Positions 56,407 to 64,000 of a stretch of 64,000 bases of DNA are shown here, in pieces. The notes beneath the pieces were generated by a model. It searched no databases, was not told the DNA's origin, and worked only from the letters and a program-made list of their open reading frames with translations. Source of the stretch: Gemmatimonadota bacterium. Its GTDB lineage: Bacteria > JAAXHH01. Every line of letters starts with the position of its first letter. Position 1 is the first letter of the stretch. The translations under genes and the position numbers were made by a program. The DNA lies in the NCBI GenBank assembly GCA_009838645.1, contig VXRC01000029.1:108503-172502 (forward strand), in the 5' to 3' direction.

Positions 56407-56703
56407 TCAGGCAGGTGGTGCCCGGGAGTCGTGTCCGCGGGTCGCTGCATCAAGAGGAATCGTATGGGAGTACGCAGCGGAGATACGTTGTATCGGCGCA
56501 TCAGGGCAGTCGTGCGCGCCGGAGCGATCGATGGAATCGAGGGTCGGCAGTCCCTGGACATGACAGGGAACACAGGTGCCGTTTACGCATTCGTGATCGT
56601 GGTCGTGGTCATGGGGCGTCGCCGAAAGCACGAAGAGGGCGACGGCGGAAACCGCGGCCCAACGTTGTAGTGTCAACCAGTCTGGTCGCATGTCGGCGAA
56701 CAT
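56407..56703 (-). CDS. Small exported His/Cys-rich peptide
   Basis: A 98-aa product with a signal-like helix (WAAVSAVALFVLSATP, residues 15-30). It is followed at once by HDHDHDHEC (His 31, 33, 35, 37; Cys39), then CVPCH with two further Cys and a later CPD. The spacing is that of metal-binding exported peptides found beside transporters. AAGGG precedes ATG 56703. It leads the ATPase-permease-permease-MerC run, 182 bases upstream. No named family is certain. The ORF is short, but signal, metal motif and ribosome site agree. Confidence 0.6.
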   Translation of the reverse strand: MFADMRPDWLTLQRWAAVSAVALFVLSATPHDHDHDHECVNGTCVPCHVQGLPTLDSIDRSGAHDCPDAPIQRISAAYSHTIPLDAATRGHDSRAPPA

Positions 56704-56727
56704 AGTACGCCCTTCAGGTCCTGTCAA
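56699..56727 (-). promoter_or_regulatory. Possible promoter at the start of the His-rich peptide gene
   Basis: Minus-strand TTGACA (56727-56722) is a perfect -35 with TATGTT (56704-56699) 17 bp away. The -10 overlaps ATG 56703, so if used, translation would begin at the in-frame ATG 56691, nearly leaderless. It also overlaps the end of the GT9 gene. Confidence 0.3.
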
Positions 56728-57833
56728 GTGCCTTCAACATTCATCGGCTCCGGAATACCTTCAACCTGTTTACATGAAACCATCCAAATCTCTTGAATCA
56801 AATTACGTATCGAGCCGGCGGCCGCGCGGATTCCCGACAGGGTTCGAAACGGCGTCCTGGCATCAATGTCGTCCAGGCTTCGCGGGCGGAACGGCCCCTT
56901 CCATTTTATACCGTCCACGTCTCCATCGAACACATCGGTACCCCACAGTATGCGTACGTCCTTCCCCCGGGGACCCCAGACGGCCGGGTCAGTCGGTCCG
57001 AACAGCGCGATGACCGGCGTGCCCGCAGCCGCAGCCAGGTGGGTCATGCCCGTATCGTTGCCGATCATGGCCCGGCACCGGGCATACAGGGCGGCCACTT
57101 CCACCAGGGACCGGTCCTCGATGACCAGGACATCGCGGGATTCGATCCAGGGCAGCAGGCAACTACGGATCAGGTGATCCGCCGGACCGAAGGTGATCAC
57201 CAGCCTGAAGCCCGATTCGGTCAACAGGTCGATCAGTTCCCCGTAGTTTTCCGCCGGCCAGCATTTGTCCGCGCCACCGCTGCCTGGGTGAATGGCGACC
57301 AGCATGTGTACGTTTTCCAGTCTGTGCACGTCGTCCGGGGCGGCGCTTGACGGAACTCCGACCCGGGGTGGATCGACTGCAGTCTCGATACCCAGAGGTT
57401 TCAGTGCATCCATCAACACGCGGGTCATGTGGATTCTTCGGCCGTCGAGAGGTCGGGACTGTCCTGTGAGCACCGGGCCGGACGCAAACCTTCGGAGATT
57501 CTCCACGAACACGCCGTCAGGATCGGGCAGATAGGAGAGTATTAAGTCGTAGGATCGCAGACGCCGCAAATGGTCGGGCAGCTTCCGTGGCACGGAGCCC
57601 GGGAGTGTGCCGCCCTGTGTGCCCGGCGGTGCGAACAGGGGGGTGAATCTCCGGTCGTCTACCGGCAACACGTCGTCCACGAACCCGCAGCGCTTCAACA
57701 GTGAAAGCCGGACCGGATCGCCCATCATGTCGATGGACAGGCCGCTATAGCGCTTCTTCAAAGCGGAGAGCACGGGGAGCGTAAGGATCAGGTCTCCGAC
57801 CGCGCCCGATCGGATGATCAGCACACGCTTCAT
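56724..57833 (-). CDS. Glycosyltransferase family 9 (heptosyltransferase-like)
   Basis: A 369-aa GT-B enzyme. The N-terminus MKRVLIIRSGAVGDLILTLP and the C-terminal IGNDTGMTHLAAAAGTPVIALFGPTDP are the GT9 hallmarks, with VAIHPGSGGADKCWP for nucleotide-sugar binding. Family members add heptose or a related sugar to lipopolysaccharide core on the cytoplasmic face. The C-terminal 60 residues go beyond the usual domain. Its ATG overlaps the stop of the cyclodeaminase-family gene (ATGA), an unexpected pairing. Confidence 0.88.
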   Translation of the reverse strand: MKRVLIIRSGAVGDLILTLPVLSALKKRYSGLSIDMMGDPVRLSLLKRCGFVDDVLPVDDRRFTPLFAPPGTQGGTLPGSVPRKLPDHLRRLRSYDLILSYLPDPDGVFVENLRRFASGPVLTGQSRPLDGRRIHMTRVLMDALKPLGIETAVDPPRVGVPSSAAPDDVHRLENVHMLVAIHPGSGGADKCWPAENYGELIDLLTESGFRLVITFGPADHLIRSCLLPWIESRDVLVIEDRSLVEVAALYARCRAMIGNDTGMTHLAAAAGTPVIALFGPTDPAVWGPRGKDVRILWGTDVFDGDVDGIKWKGPFRPRSLDDIDARTPFRTLSGIRAAAGSIRNLIQEIWMVSCKQVEGIPEPMNVEGT

Positions 57834-58816
57834 GCTTCCAGGTCGAAGGTTGCGCCGACCCCCGAATCCGCCGCCCGTTCATAGGCCAGCCGCGCGGTGA
57901 CCGCGTCTTCCATGGCGTAACCCACGGATTTGAACACGGTGATCTCCCCGTCACCGGTTCGTCCTTCCTTCCTGCCGGTCACCAGTTCGGTCAGTTCGGC
58001 GCGGATGTGATCCCTGGAGATGTCGCCCGCCCGCAGGGGAACGATGATGTCGCCCGCTTCCTCGAAAGCGCCTTCGTACGTATCGACGAAAACGCGGGCC
58101 CGCTGGATCAACCCGGTATCCAGTTCCTGCGAGTCGGCGGTGAAGACGCCCACGGCGTTCACGTGGCTGCCGGGACGAACCAGGCCGCCGTCGAAGAGGG
58201 GCTTCTTGCTGGACGTGCAGACCGCCAGCACGTCCGCTTCGGCCGCGCAGTCGGCGGCGGTTTCCGCCAGGCGGCAGGACATCCCCCGGGATGCGAGGTC
58301 ATCCGCGAGGCCGCGTCCCCGCTCGGGCGTCCGGTTGTACACGACGATCCGTTCTATGGGACGGACCGCCGTGATCGCGTCCACGTGGAACCGGCCCTGG
58401 ACGCCCGTCCCGATAATGCCCAGTACCCTTGAATCCTTGCGCGCCAGGTACTTCGTGGCCACTGCGGACGCGGCCGCCGTACGTATTCCGGTTAGAAAAG
58501 TGGCGTCCATCAGGGCGATGAGCCGGCCGGTCTCCGCGTCGCACAGCACGTAGAATCCCGTGATCATCGGAAGGCCCCTGGCAGGATTGTCGTGGAACGC
58601 GGAAACGACCTTGGCGCCCAGCGTGTTCGATCCAGCTAGGTAGGCCGGCATGAAGAGCGCGACGGAGGGCCGGTCCGCTACGTGGACGGGCAGGCGGACG
58701 GGAACGTCGTCTCTCTCGCCCGCGGACCGAAACCCCTCTTCCACGGCTTCGATGACATCCGGCATGGTGAGGACGGAAGCCATATCCGATCTAGACAGTA
58801 GACGTACCAGGTTCAC
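57830..58816 (-). CDS. Ornithine cyclodeaminase/mu-crystallin family protein
   Basis: A 328-aa NAD(P)-dependent enzyme. The Rossmann motif GIIGTGVQGRFHVDAI lies around residue 130 and YNRTPERGRGLA after it. The substrate side carries GAKVVSAFHDNPARGLP and the FVDTYEGAFEEAGDIIVPL block. The family includes ornithine cyclodeaminase, alanine dehydrogenase and ketimine reductases, which sequence alone does not separate. GTG 58816 is preferred because GGAG lies 6 bases upstream and the family starts there; the frame is open to 58924. Confidence 0.87.
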   Translation of the reverse strand: MNLVRLLSRSDMASVLTMPDVIEAVEEGFRSAGERDDVPVRLPVHVADRPSVALFMPAYLAGSNTLGAKVVSAFHDNPARGLPMITGFYVLCDAETGRLIALMDATFLTGIRTAAASAVATKYLARKDSRVLGIIGTGVQGRFHVDAITAVRPIERIVVYNRTPERGRGLADDLASRGMSCRLAETAADCAAEADVLAVCTSSKKPLFDGGLVRPGSHVNAVGVFTADSQELDTGLIQRARVFVDTYEGAFEEAGDIIVPLRAGDISRDHIRAELTELVTGRKEGRTGDGEITVFKSVGYAMEDAVTARLAYERAADSGVGATFDLEA

Positions 58817-59045
58817 GCAAGACTCCAGTCGGAAGACGGAATACCGGGGTGTTGAACGACCGAGAAACTGATTGCCCGGACAGGTGTCCCGGATTAGATT
58901 GTATAATCGTCCTTGAAGCTGCAATCAATGACAATCTGATCGAATCTGTGGAGTCATGGCTCGCCGCCGAACGCCTCGATCCGGGTCGCCGGGAGCCCAA
59001 AGCAACCGTCCGGACCCAGGCGCCGGACACGCACCAGGAGCAGGT

Positions 59046-59156
59046 ATGCGCGAACGCCAGAAGGAACTCCGGAGACAGCGGTTTCGCAAGGAACAGAGGC
59101 GCAAGGCCGCGATCCGCGACATGAAGAGAAAGCGCAAGGTAAAGCCGTCCAAGTAG
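59046..59156 (+). CDS. Very basic 36-aa peptide
   Basis: ATG 59046 with AGGAGCAGG just upstream encodes a 36-residue peptide of which over half is Arg or Lys (starts MRERQKELRRQRFRKEQRRK). It resembles small basic proteins annotated as DUF6800-like in other phyla, from memory. The frame is open from 58956, but the upstream part has no ribosome site at proper spacing. It ends 28 bases before glutamine synthetase. RNA or ribosome binding is possible, not shown. Confidence 0.4.
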   Translation: MRERQKELRRQRFRKEQRRKAAIRDMKRKRKVKPSK

Positions 59157-59184
59157 CCATGGTGGAACCCCCTGCAGGTAAGGC

Positions 59185-60534
59185 ATGAACGACACATCGG
59201 ATGCGGCGAAGGATTACGTCCTCCACACGGCCCAGGAACACAACGTCAAGATCATCCAGTTGTGGTTCACGGACATTCTGGGTTTTCTGAAGAGTTTTTC
59301 CATCACCGTGGAGGAACTGGAAGACGCCCTGGAGGACGGCGAAGTCTTCGACGGCTCGTCCATCGAGGGATTCATCCGGCACAGCGAGGAGGACATGATC
59401 GCCATGCCGGATCCCAGCACTTTCCAGATCCTGCCGTGGCGCCCGGACGCCCGGAAGAGCGCCGTGGGCAGCATGTTCTGCGATATCCTCGATCCCGACG
59501 GCGCAAGGCCCTACGAAGGCGACCCCCGCCAGATCCTGAGAAGGAGCCTCCATCGCGCGGCGGAGCACGGGTTCACCTTCTATGTCCAACCCGAACTGGA
59601 ATACTACTACCTGAAATCCAGCGAAGGCCCGCCCCAGCCCCTCGACCAGGGCGGCTATTTCGATCTGACGCCCCTGGACTGGGCGACGGACCTGCGGCGC
59701 GACACCGTGATGGCCCTCGAAGAGATCGGTATCGGCGTCGAGTTCAGCCACCACGAGGGCGGTCCCAGCCAGAGCGAGATCTCCCTGCGGTATACCGACG
59801 CCATGACCATGGCGGACTATACGATGGCCTACCGACTCGTGGTGAAGGAAGTGGCCCTCCGGCACAACGTGTACGCCACCTTCATGCCCAAGCCCCACGC
59901 CGGCCACAACGGAAGCGGGATGCATATACACCTGTCGCTTTTCCGCGGCGACGAAAACGCTTTTTTCGACGAAGGCATGGAATACCACCTGTCGGATACG
60001 GGCCGGTCCTTCGTCGCCGGGCTGATGCGCCACGCTCCCGAGACCATGCTGGTCACGAACCAGTGGGTCAACTCGTACAAGCGGCTCATCGCCGGCTACG
60101 AGGCGCCGCTCTTCGTTTCGTGGGCGTTGCACAACCGGGCGGACATGATCCGGCTGCCTACCTACAACCCCTCGAAACATGAAGCCATGCGCGTGGAGTA
60201 CCGCGCCCCCGATCCATCCTGCAACCCCTACCTGGCCTTTGCCGTCATCCTCTCCGCGGGCCTGGCGGGCATTGAGAACGGGTACGAACTAAGCCCTCCG
60301 GCGGAGGTCGACCTGTCCAGCATGTCCCAGGAAGAACGGCGGAAACTGGGCATACAACCCCTGCCCAAAGATCTGAACGAAGCGATCAAACTGGCGGAAG
60401 GAAGCGAGTTGCTGGTGAATTGTCTCGGCGAAGAGGTTTTCGACAAGCTGATTGAGAACAAGCAGGAAGAGTGGGAGCGCTACCGGTCGCAGGTCACCGA
60501 TTACGAACTAAAAACCTACATGTCCCTGTTGTAG
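59185..60534 (+). CDS. glnA: Glutamine synthetase, type I
   Basis: A 449-aa enzyme that makes glutamine from glutamate, ammonia and ATP. Visible blocks are FDGSSIEGF, the PELEYYYL metal site, GPSQSEISLRYTDAMTMADY, HAGHNGSGMHIHLSL and the NRADMIRLPTYNPSKHEAMR active site. The length, shorter than the about 470 aa of adenylylated enterobacterial enzymes, fits the GSI-alpha type, which is not controlled by adenylylation. A 7-bp inverted repeat CGCAATG/CATTGCG follows at 60536-60553 without a T-run. Confidence 0.95.
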   Translation: MNDTSDAAKDYVLHTAQEHNVKIIQLWFTDILGFLKSFSITVEELEDALEDGEVFDGSSIEGFIRHSEEDMIAMPDPSTFQILPWRPDARKSAVGSMFCDILDPDGARPYEGDPRQILRRSLHRAAEHGFTFYVQPELEYYYLKSSEGPPQPLDQGGYFDLTPLDWATDLRRDTVMALEEIGIGVEFSHHEGGPSQSEISLRYTDAMTMADYTMAYRLVVKEVALRHNVYATFMPKPHAGHNGSGMHIHLSLFRGDENAFFDEGMEYHLSDTGRSFVAGLMRHAPETMLVTNQWVNSYKRLIAGYEAPLFVSWALHNRADMIRLPTYNPSKHEAMRVEYRAPDPSCNPYLAFAVILSAGLAGIENGYELSPPAEVDLSSMSQEERRKLGIQPLPKDLNEAIKLAEGSELLVNCLGEEVFDKLIENKQEEWERYRSQVTDYELKTYMSLL

Positions 60535-60574
60535 TCGCAATGGCGTCATTGCGCGCTGATTCCCGGCTGTCCGT

Positions 60575-60976
60575 TCAGGCACCTCCGCCCACGAGTTCCG
60601 CGGCGAGTACCCGCCGGGCGGCTTCCGGATCATCCGCGACCAACGCCACCAGGCTTCGGTCACCGGCGTGCTCGACGAAGCGAAGGCTGCGGATGCCGAT
60701 CCTGGCGTCCGCCAGGCGCCTTGCCACCTCCGCCAACGCCCCGGGCCGGTTTTCCAGATCAAGCACCAGCGCGTCCTCGGTAACCGCCCGGTACCCCGCG
60801 TCCCTCAGCGTCCTGAGAGCGGCGTCATAGCGGTCCACGCGCAATACGATGATGCCGCTTTCTCCCACCACGCGGGCCTCTATGAATTCGATATTGATCC
60901 GGGCACGGGCGAGCGACTCGGAGACGGCCGCCAGGGTGCCGGGAGGTTCTTTTACCGGAATGATGATTTCATTCAT
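60575..60976 (-). CDS. Tandem ACT-domain protein
   Basis: A 133-aa protein of two ACT-like amino-acid-binding domains. The first opens EPPGTLAAVSESLARARINI and the second ENRPGALAEVARRLADARIG, both with the ligand-binding Gly-Thr/Ala-Leu turn. Its start overlaps the stop of the PLP decarboxylase gene by 4 bases, so it probably senses an amino acid and regulates that enzyme or its pathway. Free-standing double ACT proteins are common regulators; direct binding to the decarboxylase is inferred. Confidence 0.85.
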   Translation of the reverse strand: MNEIIIPVKEPPGTLAAVSESLARARINIEFIEARVVGESGIIVLRVDRYDAALRTLRDAGYRAVTEDALVLDLENRPGALAEVARRLADARIGIRSLRFVEHAGDRSLVALVADDPEAARRVLAAELVGGGA

Positions 60977-62139
60977 GCGGTTTTCTCGGTCTCTCGCTGC
61001 ATATCGTCGATGAACTCCTCAAGCGTTTCCCAGGAAACGCCGGGCAATGCTATGAGGTGCGCTATGTCGCCGGAACCGGCAAGCACCCATTTGTCCATTA
61101 TGGCCTTCGGCGGCCGGGGAAAGACGACCGTGACCGAGTATGGATTACGCCAGGCCTTCACGCCGATCTCGTTCAGCGCCTTTTCCGCATAGGCCGCTTT
61201 CCGCAGGGACTCGCCGACCAGCTCCCGAAACCCTTCGTCGCCGTGCAAACGCAGGGCATACCAGAGCATCAGGGGTGTAATCGCGTTTCTGGATCCGCTT
61301 ATGGTGGTATCGAGCGCGCCCACGTATTCGACCGAACGGGAGATACGTTCCATGTGGGTCTTCCTTACCATGGCCACGCCGCACGGCAGCGGCGATCCGA
61401 TCATCTTGTGCCCCGAAATGGAAATGCTGTCGGCGCCATCGCCGAAGTGCCAGGGCGGCGGATCGTCCACGAACGGCAGGATCATACCCGAAAAGGCCGC
61501 GTCGACATGGATGTACGCGTTCGGCGTGCATTGTCTTTCAAGGACTTCCCGAATGCGGTCCAGCCGGTCGATGGCGCCGGTCATCGTCGTGCCGGCATTG
61601 GCGAATACGATGGGCGGCACATCGCGGTGGATCCGGATGCTCTCCTCCAGGTCCCGGTAGTCCATTTCACCGGTAGGGCCGCTTCGTATCATAATATTGC
61701 GCGTATGTTGCAGCCTTAGTATCTTGCTGACGCTGTAATGCGTATCCTCGGAGAAATAGACGATGCCGTCCGGATAGATCTCCCGGGCGAGATAGAGGCC
61801 GTACATGTTCCCCTCCGTCCCGCCGTTGGTTACGTAACCCCAGCAATCTTCGTTACCGATCCCCGTCAGGCGGGCAAAGGTCATGATCACCTCGCGTTCG
61901 AAGTCGTGGGTGTTCATGCGGAAGTTGCTGCCCGAAAACGGATCGCCCAGGTTGTTGACGGCAAACTCCATGAAACGGTAGAGCGGGGCGAAATCGAACC
62001 GGTGATTGCACGGATAGCCGATGGACACTTTCCTGAGGGAGGTCAGTCGCTCGTAGAGCGCATCCAGCCTTGCCGTGCTTCGCTCGTCGAGCACGGTCGA
62101 ATCGGCAACCGGGTCAGGGAATGCAGGTTTCGTGGTCAT
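60973..62139 (-). CDS. PLP-dependent decarboxylase, histidine-decarboxylase-like
   Basis: A 388-aa group II PLP decarboxylase. The cofactor lysine is in ISISGHKMIGSPLPCG, and Asp/Ala in YIHVDAAFSGMILPF. TNGGTEGNMYGLYLARE and YFSEDTHYSVSKILRLQ match PLP-type histidine decarboxylases and serine decarboxylases. Histidine or serine are the leading substrates; sequence alone does not decide. ATG 62139 has no clear ribosome site. It diverges from a DUF1624 gene and is coupled to an ACT-domain gene. Confidence 0.87.
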   Translation of the reverse strand: MTTKPAFPDPVADSTVLDERSTARLDALYERLTSLRKVSIGYPCNHRFDFAPLYRFMEFAVNNLGDPFSGSNFRMNTHDFEREVIMTFARLTGIGNEDCWGYVTNGGTEGNMYGLYLAREIYPDGIVYFSEDTHYSVSKILRLQHTRNIMIRSGPTGEMDYRDLEESIRIHRDVPPIVFANAGTTMTGAIDRLDRIREVLERQCTPNAYIHVDAAFSGMILPFVDDPPPWHFGDGADSISISGHKMIGSPLPCGVAMVRKTHMERISRSVEYVGALDTTISGSRNAITPLMLWYALRLHGDEGFRELVGESLRKAAYAEKALNEIGVKAWRNPYSVTVVFPRPPKAIMDKWVLAGSGDIAHLIALPGVSWETLEEFIDDMQRETEKTA

Positions 62140-62248
62140 AACGTGTAATCTACACAAAAACAGATCAGGGAGTCAGTAAATCTCGAATAACCGAACGGTA
62201 CCAGATGCGGGAGATATCGGAACACCGCTGATCACGAACGCCAACCGC

Positions 62249-63514
62249 ATGGCAGCCATCGACTGGATGCGCGGCCTCGTCATGGTCCTGATGGCCATCG
62301 ACCACGCCAGCCTGGCGTTCAACGGCGGCCGGCTCGGCGGCGATTCGTGGTACGCCCATGAGCCGGGGTCCACGCTTCCCGCCGCCCAGTTCTTTACACG
62401 CTGGATCACCCACCTGTGCGCGCCGACCTTCGTCTTCCTGGCCGGGACGGCGCTAGCGCTAAGCTTCGAGCGGCGCCGTCTTGCCGGGGCCCGTGACCGC
62501 GACCTGGACCTGCACCTGTTCAAGCGGGCGCTCGTCATCCTTGCTTTCGAACTGCTGTGGTGGTCTCCGTTCAGTCTCCAGGTCCTGTTCGCCATCGCCA
62601 TGGGCCTGATCTGCATGATCCCCTTGCGGCGCCTGTCCACCCGCATGCTGCTGATCGCCGCCCTTTCGATCCTGTTCCTTCACGAAGCCGTGTTCTGGGG
62701 CATCATGCACCTGGGTGGCATTACGGCCGACATGATTCGCGAGGTGACGAAGATGCCGATGCCGGACGGGGAATTCGATCAGGAAGCGATGAACGAGGCG
62801 GCCGCCCAGGTCCGCAACCTGGGCTGGATGAGCGTTTTCAACCCGTTTTTTCATCCGGGACTGCTCGTCAAGATCGGTCCCATACCCCTGTGGGTGCAGT
62901 ATCCCTTCGTGCCCTGGCTGGGGATGATGATCCTGGGCTGGCTGCTGGGACGCATTCTGGTGCAACAATCAATTGCCCCTGCGCCGTCGCCCAATGTTTC
63001 AAGTGGCTCGACCGTCGATGCGCGCGCAGGCGCGCCACGGTCCTTGATCTCAGTCGAGCGCTTGCTGGTCATCGCGGGGCTTCTGGCGCTGGGCCTGTTT
63101 GTGCTGTTCCGCGTCTGGAACGGTTATGGCAACATGCTGCTCCTTCGCGAGGACTTTTCCCTGGTACAGTGGCTTTATGTCAGCAAATACCCGCCAAGCC
63201 TGACCTTCGCCCTGCTGGAATTGGGTCTGATGGCCCTGGTACTGTCCGGATTCTTCCGGTACCAGCGCAATCTTAAAAGTCCGATCCGAAACCGGAACCC
63301 CCTGCTGGTCTTCGGCCAGACCGCCTTCTTCTTCTACCTGATTCACATGCACATCCTGATCTTCAGCGGGCTGGCCCTGGGTATGTTCATGCAGCAAGGA
63401 CTGGGCGCCGCCTACCTGGCCGCGCTCGCGGTGCTGATCCTGCTCTATCCAGTGTGCCTGTGGTTCCGCCGGTTCAAAGCCCGCCGCCCCAAAGGCTGGG
63501 TAAGGTATATCTAG
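62249..63514 (+). CDS. DUF1624 (heparan-glucosaminide acetyltransferase-like) membrane protein
   Basis: A 421-aa protein with about ten helices. The family signature is at the N-terminus (IDWMRGLVMVLMAIDHASLA), followed by WITHLCAPTFVFLAGTALAL. A later FGQTAFFFYLIHMHILIFSG block resembles membrane acyltransferases of the YeiB/HGSNAT clan. The first helix starts only a few residues after the ATG. It could acylate a cell-envelope sugar; that is a family-level inference. The start at 62249 is the only in-frame option in the divergent region. Confidence 0.85.
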   Translation: MAAIDWMRGLVMVLMAIDHASLAFNGGRLGGDSWYAHEPGSTLPAAQFFTRWITHLCAPTFVFLAGTALALSFERRRLAGARDRDLDLHLFKRALVILAFELLWWSPFSLQVLFAIAMGLICMIPLRRLSTRMLLIAALSILFLHEAVFWGIMHLGGITADMIREVTKMPMPDGEFDQEAMNEAAAQVRNLGWMSVFNPFFHPGLLVKIGPIPLWVQYPFVPWLGMMILGWLLGRILVQQSIAPAPSPNVSSGSTVDARAGAPRSLISVERLLVIAGLLALGLFVLFRVWNGYGNMLLLREDFSLVQWLYVSKYPPSLTFALLELGLMALVLSGFFRYQRNLKSPIRNRNPLLVFGQTAFFFYLIHMHILIFSGLALGMFMQQGLGAAYLAALAVLILLYPVCLWFRRFKARRPKGWVRYI

Positions 63515-63563
63515 CCCGGGGTCGCCGGATGTTCACGATACATATAACACGTGCCCATCCGCT

Positions 63564-63755
63564 TCAATCCGGCGGAAGTCGGAGCAGGATCTTCTCGATG
63601 GAATCCTGAATGCTGTTGATGGATTCTTTGATTTCCGCAAGCGTGTTTTCAACTGAAGCTTTGAACGAATTAACTCTGCCGATCCATACCCCAATGCTGA
63701 CAAGACTACCCATCGCGCCTAATAGTACTGCGTATGTGACAGGGTTTTCCCACAT
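63564..63755 (-). CDS. Small membrane protein with coiled-coil tail, 63 aa
   Basis: One N-terminal helix (TYAVLLGAMGSLVSIGVWIG) is followed by a coiled coil (NTLAEIKESINSIQDSIEKI). AGGAG lies 7 bases before the ATG. The layout recalls small XhlA/holin-accessory proteins and DUF1640-like coiled-coil peptides, but it is not specific. It lies downstream of another coiled-coil gene on the same strand. Confidence 0.6.
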   Translation of the reverse strand: MWENPVTYAVLLGAMGSLVSIGVWIGRVNSFKASVENTLAEIKESINSIQDSIEKILLRLPPD

Positions 63756-63844
63756 GACGTACTCCTACTGTGCGAATTGTGCTTCGATCTTCTGTGTGCT
63801 CCCCAAGACACGATGACGTCGGCGCGGCATTCCTTCTGACTCGA

Positions 63845-64000
63845 TCAACCGCGGCCGCTCATCTCTCGCAGCGTTTCCTTGATCTCCCCGATGTCGTTTC
63901 GAATCTCCCCGATGTCGTTTCGGATCTCCCCGATGTCGGATTCAACACGTTCAAAGCGCTGATTGACGTCTGTCCGGAACGCCTTCATTTCCGTACGGAC
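63845..64000 (-). CDS. C-terminal end of a coiled-coil protein with 7-residue repeats, partial
   Basis: The frame enters from the right edge and stops at TGA 63845. The 51 visible residues include FRTDVNQRFERVESDIGEIR and three consecutive 7-residue units (DIGEIRN, DIGEIRN, DIGEIKE), an exact heptad, then a short tail MSGRG. The regular heptads predict a parallel coiled coil. It may be paired with the small membrane coiled-coil gene 89 bases downstream. Confidence 0.6.
   Translation of the reverse strand, partial: VRTEMKAFRTDVNQRFERVESDIGEIRNDIGEIRNDIGEIKETLREMSGRG
63881..63943. repeat. 21-bp tandem repeat encoding coiled-coil heptads, three copies
   Basis: Units 63881-63901, 63902-63922 and 63923-63943 share ATCTCCCCGATGTCG; each encodes one heptad on the minus strand. 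Confidence 0.9.

Overview
The window is about 60-62% GC and densely coded on both strands. It looks like chromosomal DNA of an uncultivated Gram-negative bacterium. Lipoprotein signals, a LolA-like periplasmic protein and outer-membrane beta-barrels point to a double membrane. The mix of mannonate and xylonate dehydratases, a PhyH dioxygenase, a sulfatase and isochorismatase-like hydrolases, together with MEP-pathway ispG and a CdaA-type cyclase, recalls Latescibacterota or Poribacteria-type genomes. That placement is inference from gene content, not a phylogeny.

Layout. 1-3.4 kb: iron-type ABC importer (end of the binding protein, ATPase, fused permease). 3.5-8.7 kb: DUF502 membrane protein, a fused diadenylate cyclase-YbbR protein, a DacA-type carboxypeptidase, a 55-aa membrane peptide, a DUF4159 protein and a coiled-coil protein ending at a strong terminator. 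8.7-12.4 kb: ribose-type sugar ABC importer. 12.4-14.3 kb: an AT-richer island with a HipA-like kinase, interrupted by one in-frame TGA, translationally coupled to a HipA-N/HIRAN protein. 14.3-18.7 kb: SDR, oligopeptide-type binding lipoprotein with a duplicated lipobox, and a SulP transporter. 18.7-20.9 kb: YedK/SRAP, a four-helix membrane protein, a triple helix-hairpin-helix lipoprotein and tRNA-Pro(TGG). 21-26.9 kb: a tightly overlapping five-gene sugar-acid operon. 26.9-30.4 kb: citrate synthase, a divergent isochorismatase-fold protein, ispG. 30.8-37.8 kb: an ECF sigma factor facing a four-gene operon (MpaB-type oxygenase, RND exporter, LolA-like protein, outer-membrane barrel). 37.9-43.4 kb: DapA-family lyase, three-subunit acyl-CoA carboxylase, TIM-barrel isomerase. 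43.4-52 kb: proS, S9 peptidase, YjbQ (frameshifted N-terminus), argS, sulfatase, DUF5829-like protein. 52-56.7 kb: minus-strand operon of a His-rich secreted peptide, ABC ATPase, two ABC-2 permeases and MerC, probably metal related. 56.7-64 kb: GT9, ornithine cyclodeaminase family, glutamine synthetase, ACT-domain protein with a histidine-decarboxylase-like enzyme, DUF1624 membrane protein and two small coiled-coil genes at the edge.

A recurring oddity is short tandem arrays of unrelated sequence at gene ends. In five places the first unit contains or abuts the stop codon of the preceding gene. Others lie just before a start codon, in a signal peptide, or in frame inside exported proteins as collagen-like Gly-Pro tracts.

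The strongest candidates for undescribed biology are the split HipA/HIRAN pair, the oxygenase-RND-LolA-barrel cassette, the His-rich/ABC/MerC operon and the stop-anchored tandem arrays.
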